Of a stretch of 64,000 nt of DNA, positions 1 to 10,498 are shown in pieces. Every line of letters starts with the position of its first letter. Within the stretch, counting starts at the first letter, position 1. The notes beneath the pieces were generated by a model. The model worked only from the letters and a program-made list of their open reading frames with translations. It made no database searches and was not told the DNA's origin. The position numbers and the translations under genes were made by a program. Source of the stretch: Streptomyces sp. NBC_00691 (GTDB lineage Bacteria; Actinomycetota; Actinomycetes; Streptomycetales; Streptomycetaceae). The stretch lies in NCBI RefSeq assembly GCF_036226665.1, contig NZ_CP109007.1:5558501-5622500 (forward strand), given 5' to 3'.

Positions 1-8
1 TGCCCAGA

Positions 9-33
9 GTGGGACGGGAGGAAACCGTCCCAC
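9..33 (-). terminator. hairpin downstream of treS
   Basis: A perfect 9-bp inverted repeat (9-17 and 25-33) with a 7-base loop lies just past the treS stop. It probably ends or attenuates the glgE-treS transcript. No T-run is visible. Confidence 0.5.
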
Positions 34-60
34 CCCGGACGAATCCGAACCGACCGTCGG

Positions 61-1769
<1,709 letters not shown>

Positions 1770-1773
<4 letters not shown>

Positions 1774-3767
1774 GATGTGGGTGACCCTCCGGTCTGCGGG
1801 GACGGTCGCAGGACGAGGACGTGCGCGGGTGTGACACCCGGCTCTAGGCGCACGTAGCTGGTCCTGCCCCAGTGATAGGTCTCGCCGGTGAGCTCGTCGC
1901 GCACCGGCACGGTCTCGTGCCAGTCGAGGCCGAGTTCCGGCATGTCCAACGAGAGCGTCGCCTCCTGGGTGTGGTGCGGGTCGAGGTTGACGACCACCAG
2001 AACGGTGTTCGAACCCGAACGCTTGCTGTACGCGATCACCTGCGGGTTGTCCGTGTCATGGAAGGTGAGGTTCCGCAGCCGGCGCAGGGCCGGGTGGCGG
2101 CGCCTGATCCGGTTCAGGGCGGTGATCAGCGGAGTGATCGTCGCCCCGGACCGCTCCGCCGACTCCCAGTCGCGCGGCCGCAGTTGGTACTTCTCCGAGT
2201 CCAGGTACTCCTCGCTGCCGTCCCGCAGCGCGGTCCCCTCGCACAGCTCGTACCCGGCGTACATGCCCCACGAGGGGGACAGCGTCGCCGCGAGCACCGC
2301 GCGCGCCTCGAACGCCGGCCGGCCGCCCTCCTGGAGGTAGGCGTGCAGGATGTCCGGGGTGTTCACGAAGAAGTTCGGCCGCATCTGCGCGGCCGTCTCG
2401 CCGGACAGCTCCGTCAGGTACTCCGTGAGCTCGTCCTTGGTGTTCCGCCAGGTGAAGTACGTGTACGACTGCTGGAAGCCGATCGCGCCGAGCGTCCGCA
2501 TCATCGCCGGCCGGGTGAAGGCCTCCGCCAGGAAGATCACGTCCGGGTCGGCGGCGTTGATCTCGCCGATCACCCGCTCCCAGAAGACGACCGGCTTGGT
2601 GTGCGGATTGTCGACGCGGAAGATCCGGACCCCGTGGCCCATCCAGTGCCGGAGGATCCGCACGGTCTCCGCGACGATGCCGTCCATGTCGGCGTCGAAG
2701 GCGATCGGGTAGATGTCCTGGTACTTCTTCGGCGGGTTCTCGGCGTACGCGATCGAACCGTCCGGACGGTGGTGGAACCACTCCGGGTGCTTCTCCACCC
2801 ACGGGTGGTCCGGGGAGCACTGGAGCGCGAAGTCCAGGGCGATCTCCAGACGCAGCTCCCGGGCCCGCGCCACGAAGGCGTCGAAGTCCTCGAAGGTCCC
2901 CAGGTCCGGGTGGAGCGCGTCGTGACCGCCCTCGGGCGAACCGATCGCCCACGGCACGCCCACGTCGTTCGGCGCCGCCGAGAGGGAGTTGTTGGGTCCC
3001 TTGCGGTGGGTCTCGCCGATCGGGTGCACCGGCGGCAGGTAGACCACGTCGAAGCCCATCGCCGCGACCGCCGGGAGCCGCTCCGCGGCGGTGCGGAAGT
3101 TCCCCGGGACCGTACGGCCCTTGACCTTCCGTACGCCCTCCGAGCGCGGGAAGAACTCGTACCAGGAGCCGAACAGGGCCCGCTCCCGCTCCACCTGGAG
3201 GGGCAACGCGGGCGAGGACGACAGGAGTTCCCGCAGCGGATGACGGTCGAGGGACTCGACGACCCGGGGGTTCAGGGCCGCCGCGAGCCGCACCGCGGCC
3301 GGCCGGGACGCGTCGCGCAGCGCGTCCGCGGCGGCGAGCACGGCCTCCCGGGCGCCGCCCTTCTTCGGGACGCCACCGGCGGCCCGCTCGTGCAGCGCCG
3401 CGCCCTCGGCGAGGACCGGCTCGGAGTCGATCCCGGCCGGGATCTTGATCTTCGCCGTATGGCGCCAGGTGGCCAACGGGTCGCTCCACGCCTCGACGGT
3501 GTACGTCCACAGGCCCTCGGCGTCCGGGGTGACCTCGGCCCCCCACCGGTCGGTGCCGGGGGCCAGTTCACGCATCGGGGTCCAGGGGCCGGGGCGGCCC
3601 GACGGGCCGTGCAGCACGACATTGGCGGCGACCGCGTCGTGGCCCTCGCGGAAGACGGTCGCGGTCACCTCGAAGGACTCTCCGGCCACCGCCTTGGCGG
3701 GGCGCCGGCCACATTCGACCAGCGGGCGTACGTCCAGTACGGGAATGCGTCCCATGAGCGGATTCAC
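1770..3767 (-). CDS. glgE: Alpha-1,4-glucan:maltose-1-phosphate maltosyltransferase GlgE
   Basis: GlgE transfers maltosyl units from maltose-1-phosphate to linear alpha-glucan in the cytoplasm, the polymerising step of the trehalose-to-glycogen route. I place the start at the GTG at 3767, which has AGGTGA 6 bases upstream and gives 665 aa. An in-frame ATG at 3851 has no ribosome binding site. With that start the nucleophile is Asp386 (FRVDNPHTKP) and the acid Glu415 (FLAEAF), 29 residues apart as in S. coelicolor GlgE. An N-terminal carbohydrate-binding domain (about 1-110) precedes the GH13 barrel. It overlaps treS by 4 bases. Confidence 0.96.
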
Positions 3768-4032
3768 AGCATCACCTGACGGTTTACGGGGGTGCGGGTG
3801 GTGGTTGTGCGCTCTTTCTAGCTCCGTCGACGGCCGGCGGGTTGCGGGCATGGCCGCTCCTGTCCGCGTTCACTCGGATGGGGGGTCCACAGGGATGAAC
3901 AAAGGGCACGGGGGGAGAGGTTCGAGGGGTACCGCAGGAGCCTTCCACGGTCTTCGGGCGGGCAATCCAGGCGCTTTGTTAACTACTAGGGCGTAGCCGA
4001 AGCGGCAAGCACAGGACCCGGACAAAGAAAAG
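3768..4032. other. intergenic region upstream of glgE
   Basis: This non-coding stretch should carry the glgE-treS promoter. It is locally AT-richer around 3975-3995 (GTTAACTACTAGG), which could include a -10 element for the minus strand, but I cannot assign a sigma factor. I see no gene in it. Confidence 0.4.
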
Positions 4033-4055
4033 GCCCCGCCCTTGTGGGGCGGGGC
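4033..4055 (-). terminator. rho-independent terminator of the NmrA-like gene
   Basis: A perfect 9-bp GC stem (4033-4041 with 4047-4055) and 5-base loop. On the minus strand it is followed by TTTTCTTT, a classic intrinsic terminator 75 bases past the stop of the reductase gene. Confidence 0.8.
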
Positions 4056-4130
4056 ATGTCTCTCGTGGTGCGGACGGCTGTGCGGCGGCTGCGCCGACCC
4101 CGCCCGCCCGGTGCCGCGGACCGGCCGCGG

Positions 4131-5057
4131 TCAGTGCCGCGGCGAGGTGTCCGAGGACCAGACCTGCCAGGGCTGACGGGCCACCCACTCCTCCACCGGG
4201 GGCGGCTCCAGGGCCAGGACCTCCGTCGACACGCCGTCGTCGTCCGCCATCAGGAGCGGATCGGCGCCGCTCGCCATGAAGTGGTAGATCCCGGCCACCC
4301 CGGCCGCCGTCTCCGGACCGAGCAGCTGGGCGAGACTCCGCTCGAAAGCGGCCGGATCCAGCTCCTCGTACCGCACCGACCGGCCGAGCCCCCGGCCGAA
4401 CGCCGCCGCCAGCTCACCGCCCGTCAGGGAGCGCTCGCCGCCGATGTCGAACGTCCGGCCCTCCAGGTCCTCCCGGGTGAGCGCCGCGAGCGCCGCGTCC
4501 GCCAGCCCCCGGTGCGACAGCCACGCCGTCCGCGCCGCCGCCGGCAGCGGATAGGCGAGCACGCCGTCGTCGACCAGGGCCGGCCCGTTCCACGGCGAGA
4601 ACAGGTTGTCCAGGTAGACCGGCGGCCGGATCACCACCAGCGGCACCCCGCTGTCCCGCAGCACCCGCTCCGCCAGCCGGCGCGTCTCGAAGGCGGCGAC
4701 GTCCGTCGGTCCCAGCGGGATCCGGGTGTTGGCGTTGAAGACCAGCCGCTCCGTGCCCGCGTCCAGGGCCGCCTCCGCGACGTTCCGCGCGTACGCCTCC
4801 ACCCGCTCGCTCTCGTACACCAGCGGCATCGTCATGAACGCGTGCGTGGTGCCCTCGAAGAGCTCCCGCACATCGTCCGGCCGCCCCAGATCGCCGGCCA
4901 GGAAATAGGCCCCCGGAAGCGGCGGCCGGTCCGCCGACGGCCGCCGCGTCAGGGTACGCACCCGGTGCTGCCGCTCGGCCAGCAGACGGGCCACCGCACC
5001 CCCCTGGAACCCCGTCGCGCCCACGACCGCCACCCGCATCGGATTCTCACTGGACAT
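4131..5057 (-). CDS. NmrA/NAD(P)-binding family protein
   Basis: A Rossmann-fold protein of the NmrA/HSCARG type in the extended SDR superfamily. The dinucleotide-binding motif VVGATGFQGGAVARLL is at the very N-terminus. Family members act as NAD(P)-dependent reductases or as redox-sensing regulators; I cannot tell which here. The usual SDR catalytic YxxxK is not evident. I prefer the ATG at 5057 (308 aa, MSSENPMRV) over the ATG at 5141, because family homology begins just after it. GAAGGG lies about 12 bases upstream. The gene is divergent from the AraC/cupin regulator at 5176, which makes that regulator a plausible controller of it. Confidence 0.8.
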   Translation of the reverse strand: MSSENPMRVAVVGATGFQGGAVARLLAERQHRVRTLTRRPSADRPPLPGAYFLAGDLGRPDDVRELFEGTTHAFMTMPLVYESERVEAYARNVAEAALDAGTERLVFNANTRIPLGPTDVAAFETRRLAERVLRDSGVPLVVIRPPVYLDNLFSPWNGPALVDDGVLAYPLPAAARTAWLSHRGLADAALAALTREDLEGRTFDIGGERSLTGGELAAAFGRGLGRSVRYEELDPAAFERSLAQLLGPETAAGVAGIYHFMASGADPLLMADDDGVSTEVLALEPPPVEEWVARQPWQVWSSDTSPRH

Positions 5058-5175
5058 GTGTGTCTGAGGCCCTTCGATAGACTTTCCCGGATGTCGTGTC
5101 GGCGTCCTTCCAGGCTCGCCGCCCCGGCTTCGGCCGTTCAATTAACAAACCGGGGCGGAAGTTGAAGGATCGTCC

Positions 5176-6159
5176 ATGGCAATCGTGGGAACCGACCGTC
5201 ACGCACTGCAGCCCGAGCAGGAAGAGCAGGACGACCTGCTGAGCGAACTGCTCAAACCCCTCAGGCTCACCGGCGTCTTCGACAGCCGCTGGCACGTCCG
5301 CGCCCCCTGGGCCATCGAGGGCGACGCCGAACGCAGCTGCGCCGTCCTCCACTACGTCGTCGAGGGCGACTGCTGGATCACCACCGAGGACGAGGCCCCG
5401 GTCGAACTGCACGCCGGCGACCTCGTCGTCTTCCCGACCGGCGCCGCACACCGCCTCTCCGACCGGCCCGAACGCCAGGGCCTCCCGCTCAAGGCCGTCC
5501 TGCCCGAGCGGCATCCCGGCACCTCCGGGGAGATCGTCATCGAGGGCAGCGGTCCCGAGAGCCGGCTGCTCTGCGCCGGGCTGCACTACGACGCCAGCGC
5601 CGCCACCGGCCTCTACACCTCGCTGCCCTGGGCACTCGTCCTCGACGGACCGCAGGTCGACCGCGAACCGCTGCTCCGCGACACCCTGCGGCTGCTCGCC
5701 GCCCCGGACCGGCCCGTCGGCCCCGGCGACCGGCTCATCACCCTGCGCGCCTTCGAGATGGCCCTGGTCCTGGCGCTCCGGCCGCTGCTCCGCGAACTCG
5801 CGGGCAACCCGGCCTCGCTGCCGCTGCTCCGGCACCCCGGGATCAGCCGGGCCGTCGTCATGATGGCCACCCGGTTCGCCGATCCCTGGACCATCGACTC
5901 CCTCGCCCGGGAGGTCGGCATGTCCCGCTCCGCCTTCACCGCCTCCTTCCGGGACCTGGTCGGCGAGTCCCCGGCCCGGTACCTCTCCGCCCGCCGGATG
6001 CAGGAGGCCGGCAGGCTCCTCACCGAGACCTCCCTCCCGCAGTCCGCGGTGCCCGCCCGCGTCGGCTACCAGAGCGCCGTCGGCTTCCACCTCGCCTTCC
6101 GCAAATGGTTCGGGGTGACCCCGGGGGAGTACCGCTCGGGAGCCGACCGGGCCGCCTGA
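5176..6159 (+). CDS. AraC-family transcriptional regulator with N-terminal cupin
   Basis: A 327-aa cytoplasmic DNA-binding regulator. An AraC-type cupin sensing domain (cupin_6, about residues 20-200; VELHAGDLVVFPTGAAH lies in it) is followed by a double helix-turn-helix domain (about 225-322; SLAREVGMSRSAFTASF and the second helix in VGYQSAVGFHLAF). GAAGGA 6-7 bases upstream supports the ATG. Members of this subfamily usually regulate a neighbouring oxidoreductase gene. Here it lies between a divergent NmrA-like gene and the downstream hydroxylase-MFS-PrnB-PhzS genes, so it could control either side. Confidence 0.88.
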   Translation: MAIVGTDRHALQPEQEEQDDLLSELLKPLRLTGVFDSRWHVRAPWAIEGDAERSCAVLHYVVEGDCWITTEDEAPVELHAGDLVVFPTGAAHRLSDRPERQGLPLKAVLPERHPGTSGEIVIEGSGPESRLLCAGLHYDASAATGLYTSLPWALVLDGPQVDREPLLRDTLRLLAAPDRPVGPGDRLITLRAFEMALVLALRPLLRELAGNPASLPLLRHPGISRAVVMMATRFADPWTIDSLAREVGMSRSAFTASFRDLVGESPARYLSARRMQEAGRLLTETSLPQSAVPARVGYQSAVGFHLAFRKWFGVTPGEYRSGADRAA

Positions 6160-6191
6160 GAGGCGGCCGAGCGGTCCTCCGGAAGGGCCGG

Positions 6192-6205
6192 CGGACGGCC
6201 GTCCG
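6192..6205. repeat. 14-bp perfect palindrome after the AraC gene
   Basis: CGGACGGCCGTCCG has no loop. It lies 30 bases past the AraC stop in a GC-rich segment and is either part of a terminator structure or a binding site. The sequence alone does not decide. Confidence 0.3.
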
Positions 6206-6293
6206 GGAGCGGCCCCCCGGACGTCCGCGCCGATCCGCGCCCACCGACCTGACATCTTCGGGATTCCCTGGCCGGTTCTTAAGGACCCCTGGA

Positions 6294-6310
6294 CGGACGC
6301 TCATTGTCCG
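6294..6310. promoter_or_regulatory. inverted repeat upstream of the HpaB-like gene
   Basis: CGGAC-N7-GTCCG lies about 70 bases upstream of the hydroxylase start in a 217-bp intergenic space. It is a candidate operator for the adjacent AraC regulator. The short arms make this tentative. Confidence 0.25.
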
Positions 6311-6376
6311 GACGGGCCGCCCCGGACAGGCTCGGGACCGGCACAGCCGTGACACCCGAGGAGAGGCGATACACCG

Positions 6377-7807
6377 GTGACGAGGTCCGGGCAGGAGTAT
6401 CTGGAGGGGCTGCGCGACGGGCGCGAGATCTGGCTCGACGGGGAGCGGGTCGAGGACGTCACCGCCCACCCCGCCTTCCGCTCCACCGCGGCCTCCTTCG
6501 CCGGGCTCTACGACCTCGCCGACGACCCCGTCCACCACCCCGTCCTCGTCCAGGGCGGGGTGCGCCGCGCCTCCACCGTGCCCCGTTCGTACGAGGACCT
6601 CGTCGCCCGCCGCCGTGCCTTCCGCGTCACGGCCCGCGCCGGCTTCGGCTTCCTCGGCCGCACCCCCGACTACATGGCCGCCGGCGCGGCCGGGTTCGCC
6701 GCCGCGCCCGCCGTCTTCACCGGCGGGACCTTCGACGGCGCCGAGCACGCCCTCGCCTTCCACCGCCGCCTCTCCGAGGGCGATCTGCACTGCGCGTTCA
6801 CCCTCGGCAACCCGCCCCCCGGGCACGGCGGGGAGGACCTCGCCCTGCGGGTCGTGGCGGAACGGGACGGCGGGATCGTCGTCCGCGGCGCCAAGACCGT
6901 CGGCACCGGCGCCGTCTTCGCCGACGAGATCCTCGTCGGCACCATCGAGCCGCTCGCCGCCGACGACACCGAGCACGCGCTGACCTTCGCCGTACGCCTC
7001 GACACCCCCGGCCTGAAACTGATCTCCCGCACCTCCTACGAGGAACGCTCCCGGTCCGTCTTCGACCACCCGCTGTCCTCCCGGTACGACGAGAACGACG
7101 CGACGCTGGTCTGCGAGGACGTCTTCGTGCCCTGGGAACGGGTCCTCACCCACCGCGACCCGGCCACCACCGGCGCCGTCTGGTGGCAGACCCCCGCCTA
7201 CCTCAACTTCGTCCACCAGTCCGCGACCCGGTTCTGGACCAAGCTGGAGTTCCTCACCGGACTCGCGATCCTCCTCACCCGCTCGAACGGGACCGAGGAC
7301 CTCCCGCCCGTCACCCAGGCCGTCGGCAGGCTCCTCGGCATGGTCGCCCAGGCCAAGGCCTTCGTGCTCGCCGCCGAGGCCTCGTACGAGGAGGTCGACG
7401 GCGGACGCGGCGGCGTCCGCCCCGGGCAGGACATCTCCTTCGCCCAGCGGATCATGGCGGGCGAGCTCTACCCGCGCGCCGTCCAGGACATCAGGCTCCT
7501 CGCGGGCGGCGCCCTCCTCCAGCTCCCCGCCAGCGGCCGTGACCTCCTCCACCCCGAACTCGGGCCCCTGGTCCGCCGCTACTTCGGCACCACCGGCCAC
7601 CCCGCGGAGGACCGCGTCAAACTCCTCAAGCTCGCCTGGGACGCCCTCGGTTCCGAGTTCGCCGGACGCCACGAGCAGTACGAGCGCTTCTACCACGGCG
7701 CCCCGCACGTCTACCTGACCATGCAGACCTGGGCCGGCGCCGCCGACGACTGCGAGCACCTCGCCCAGGCGTGCCTCGACGGCTACGGCCTCGGGACGAC
7801 CCGGTGA
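6377..7807 (+). CDS. 4-hydroxyphenylacetate 3-hydroxylase (HpaB) family flavin monooxygenase
   Basis: A 476-aa protein with the HpaB/PvcC oxygenase fold: FADH2-dependent, normally ortho-hydroxylating phenols with flavin supplied by a separate reductase. The diagnostic N-terminal block GFGFLGRTPDY is at residues 89-99, and AKTVGTGAVFADEI plus the C-terminal HpaB domain (YEERSRSVFDHPL, then the helical part to residue 470) are present. The start is a GTG with GAGAGG upstream. No HpaC-like flavin reductase is encoded nearby, so one would come from elsewhere in the genome. Its stop overlaps the MFS start (GTGA), giving an operon with the exporter and very likely the PrnB-like and PhzS-like genes. 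The substrate is unknown. Confidence 0.88.
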   Translation: MTRSGQEYLEGLRDGREIWLDGERVEDVTAHPAFRSTAASFAGLYDLADDPVHHPVLVQGGVRRASTVPRSYEDLVARRRAFRVTARAGFGFLGRTPDYMAAGAAGFAAAPAVFTGGTFDGAEHALAFHRRLSEGDLHCAFTLGNPPPGHGGEDLALRVVAERDGGIVVRGAKTVGTGAVFADEILVGTIEPLAADDTEHALTFAVRLDTPGLKLISRTSYEERSRSVFDHPLSSRYDENDATLVCEDVFVPWERVLTHRDPATTGAVWWQTPAYLNFVHQSATRFWTKLEFLTGLAILLTRSNGTEDLPPVTQAVGRLLGMVAQAKAFVLAAEASYEEVDGGRGGVRPGQDISFAQRIMAGELYPRAVQDIRLLAGGALLQLPASGRDLLHPELGPLVRRYFGTTGHPAEDRVKLLKLAWDALGSEFAGRHEQYERFYHGAPHVYLTMQTWAGAADDCEHLAQACLDGYGLGTTR

Positions 7808-9246
7808 CCACGGCACCGGCACCACGGCGCGGGGCGCTCGCCCTGCTCGCCGCCACCCAGCTGCTGCTCATCATGGACACCGCGATCGTCAACGTCGCAC
7901 TGCCGACCGTCGGCGAGGACCTCACCACCGGCTCCGCGGGCCTCTCCTGGGTCGCCAACGCCTACCTCATCACCTTCGGCGGACTCCTCCTCCTCGGCGG
8001 CCGGATCGCCGACCTCCTCGGCCACCGGCGGGTCTTCCTCGGCGGCCTCGGCCTGCTCGCCGTCGCCTCCGCCGCCGGTGGTGCCGCCCCCGGCGCCGAC
8101 GCCCTCGTCGCGGCCCGCGCCGCCCAGGGCGTCGGCGCCGCGCTGGCCGCGGCCGCCGCCTTCGCCCTGCTCCTGCTGCTCTTCCCCGACGGGCCCGTCC
8201 GGCACCGGGCCCTCGGCGTGTTCGCCGCGATGGGCGGCCTCGGCGGCGTCCTCGGCACGGTCCTCGGCGGCGTCCTCACCGACCTGCTCGGCTGGCGCTC
8301 CACGCTCTGGCTGAACGTGCTGCTCGCGGCGGTCCTCGCCGTCGCGGCCCGCCGCGCACTCGGCGGCTCCGACCGCCGCACCGGACCCGTCCGGCACGGC
8401 GGCTTCGACCTCGCCGGGGCCCTCACCGCGACCGCCGGCCTCGGACTCGTCGCCTTCGCGCTCGTCGGCGCGGCCGACGCCGGATGGCTGTCCGCCCGGA
8501 CCCTCGGCGCCGCGGCGGCGGGCCTCGCGCTGCTGCTCGCCTTCGCCGCCGTCGAGGCCCGGGCCGCCGCGCCGCTCGTCCCGCCGTCCGTGCCGGCCCG
8601 GCCCGCGCTCCGGCTGGCCAACACCCTGGCGGCGCTCGCCCAGACCACCCTGTTCCCGATGTTCTTCCTGGTCAGCCTCCACCTCCAGAACGTCCTCGGG
8701 TACTCGCCCCTCGGCGGCGGCCTCGGCCTGCTGCCGCTGTCGCTCGTCGTCGTCGCGGTCGCCCCGCAGACCGGCCGGCTCATCTTCCGGATCGGCCTGC
8801 ACCGGACGATGACCCTCGGGTTCGTCCTGCTGTGCGCGGGGACCCTGTGGCTGGCCCTGGCCCTCACCCCCGACGGCGGCTTCGCGAGCACCGTCCTCGC
8901 CCCGAGCCTGGTCCTGGGCGCCGCCCTGCCGCTCGTCATGGTCACCACCAACGTGGCCGCGACGGCGGAGGCCGCGCCCGAGGAGACCGGACTCGCCTCC
9001 GGACTCGTCAACACCAGCCAGCAGTTCGGCTCCGTCCTCGGCCTCGCCGTCCTGGTGGGCGTCGCCACCGGCCGTACCGAAGCCGTCGACGCGGCCCGCG
9101 CGACCGCCGAGACCTCCGGCCACCGCGCCGCCCTCCTCACCGGCGCCGCCGTCGCCGCCGCGGCCGCGCTGCTCTCCTTGCGCCTCCACCCGCCGAGACG
9201 GGCGCCGGAGGGCTCCCCCGCGAAACGGGTCCCGGACCGCCGCTGA
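7804..9246 (+). CDS. MFS drug/metabolite exporter (DHA2-like)
   Basis: A 480-aa integral membrane transporter of the major facilitator superfamily. The first helix carries the DHA2-type DTAIVNVALP motif and motif A appears as GGRIADLLGHRR. About 14 hydrophobic segments can be read. The GTG at 7804 overlaps the preceding TGA by four bases, which fixes the start. Its place inside the HpaB/PrnB/PhzS gene set suggests export of, or resistance to, the product made there. Proton-driven antiport is assumed from the family. Confidence 0.88.
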   Translation: MTTAPAPRRGALALLAATQLLLIMDTAIVNVALPTVGEDLTTGSAGLSWVANAYLITFGGLLLLGGRIADLLGHRRVFLGGLGLLAVASAAGGAAPGADALVAARAAQGVGAALAAAAAFALLLLLFPDGPVRHRALGVFAAMGGLGGVLGTVLGGVLTDLLGWRSTLWLNVLLAAVLAVAARRALGGSDRRTGPVRHGGFDLAGALTATAGLGLVAFALVGAADAGWLSARTLGAAAAGLALLLAFAAVEARAAAPLVPPSVPARPALRLANTLAALAQTTLFPMFFLVSLHLQNVLGYSPLGGGLGLLPLSLVVVAVAPQTGRLIFRIGLHRTMTLGFVLLCAGTLWLALALTPDGGFASTVLAPSLVLGAALPLVMVTTNVAATAEAAPEETGLASGLVNTSQQFGSVLGLAVLVGVATGRTEAVDAARATAETSGHRAALLTGAAVAAAAALLSLRLHPPRRAPEGSPAKRVPDRR

Positions 9247-9366
9247 CCCGCCCCCGTACCCGACCGGACCCGAACCGGCCCGCACCCACCCGAACCACTG
9301 CCCACGACCACCGGCGAGTGAGCCGTGCCTCTTCGGCGAACCGAGCCCCGAACAAGAGGAGCCCCC

Positions 9367-10476
9367 GTGCTGTTGGGCGATCCGCGTCACCGCACCGAGG
9401 ACATCCGCGCCGCCGACCCGCTCGGCGCCGACGGCCTGCTCGCCGCCGTACCCGCGATGAACGCCGACGCCGACGTCGCCGCGCTCACCGTCGCGCTGCG
9501 CGCCCTCGTGCCGGACATCGACCGGGCCGCCCAGTGGAGCGTCGGCCACGCCCTCGCCGCGATGCGGGACCTCGGCATCCTGCTGGGCTCGCTGAAACGG
9601 CACGGCGTACAGCCCCTCCACGCCGTGCCCGAGGCGCTGCCCGTCCTCGAACTCCTCGGCCGCCGCACCGACATGGTGCCGAGGGACACCGTGCACCACT
9701 ACACGACCTGGAACCCGCCCGGCCCCCGCCGCCGCACCTACACCGGCGATCCGACGGAGGTCCGGCTCCAGGACGCGGTACGGATGGTCTTCCCCGGCCT
9801 CGTCGCCGCCCTCGACGACTGTGGCCGGGTCGCCCGCCTCGAACCGTACGACCCGGGCTTCGCCACCGCCCTCGACCGGGTGGCCCGTCATGTGCGGGCG
9901 ATGGTCGACTCCATCGACCTCACGGTGGCGCAGGTGTCCCCGGAGTACTTCGCGGTCGTGCTGCGCCCCTACTTCGAGGAGGTCGAGGTGGACGGCCGGG
10001 ACTATCTCGGCCCGGCCGCCGCTCAGGTGCCGCTCTGGCTGGTCGACCTGACACTGTGGCAGTGCGACCGCTCCGACTCGGCCTACGAGGCCTTCCTCGC
10101 CGAGTCCGTGCCGTACGCGCTGCCGGCCTGGCGCGCCTTCCACACCCGGCACCGGGGCGGGGTCTCGGCGGTGAGCAAGCTGTCGGCCGCCGTCAGCTGG
10201 GAGGGCGCGGACCGGCTGCCGCCCTCCCTGGCCGCGTCCGCGGAGGCCCTCGGCCGGGTGCTGCGCCTCCTGAAGACCTTCCGCGCCCGGCACCTCGGCA
10301 TCGCCCGCAAGGCGTACAGCGAGGAGACCCGGCTGTACGAGGAGGGCAGCGGCGGGGCCCCGGTCGCGCTGCTGCGCTCGATCCTGGATCTGACCAGGGA
10401 GAACGAGACCATGGTGCGCCGCGCGACCGTGCGGCGCCGTCCCGCAGGGGCCCCCGTCGGGCCGTCGGCCGCGTAG
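9367..10476 (+). CDS. PrnB-like heme enzyme (monodechloroaminopyrrolnitrin synthase family)
   Basis: A 369-aa protein matching, along its whole length, what I recall of PrnB from Pseudomonas pyrrolnitrin synthesis (361 aa; a heme protein of the IDO/TDO superfamily that rearranges 7-chlorotryptophan). Shared blocks are DPLGADGLLAAVPAMN, AMRDLGILLGSLKRHG, the WNP...YTG segment, VSPEYFAVVLRPYFEE, YLGP and VPYALPAWRA. His309 in RARHLGIARKAY aligns with the PrnB region holding the proximal heme ligand (His313), and GSGGAP (327-332) with its GSGGYAP loop. The start is the GTG at 9367 with AGAGGAG upstream, which also gives the family length. No tryptophan halogenase, PrnC or PrnD is nearby, so the product is not pyrrolnitrin. 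The probable substrate is tryptophan or a relative. Confidence 0.88.
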   Translation: MLLGDPRHRTEDIRAADPLGADGLLAAVPAMNADADVAALTVALRALVPDIDRAAQWSVGHALAAMRDLGILLGSLKRHGVQPLHAVPEALPVLELLGRRTDMVPRDTVHHYTTWNPPGPRRRTYTGDPTEVRLQDAVRMVFPGLVAALDDCGRVARLEPYDPGFATALDRVARHVRAMVDSIDLTVAQVSPEYFAVVLRPYFEEVEVDGRDYLGPAAAQVPLWLVDLTLWQCDRSDSAYEAFLAESVPYALPAWRAFHTRHRGGVSAVSKLSAAVSWEGADRLPPSLAASAEALGRVLRLLKTFRARHLGIARKAYSEETRLYEEGSGGAPVALLRSILDLTRENETMVRRATVRRRPAGAPVGPSAA

Positions 10477-10498
10477 CGGCGCCGAAGGAGCAGTCGTC

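Noticed and set aside
9367..10476. Pyrrolnitrin biosynthesis
   Set aside because: Only a PrnB-like gene is present. No tryptophan halogenase PrnA, PrnC or aminopyrrolnitrin oxygenase PrnD is encoded nearby.
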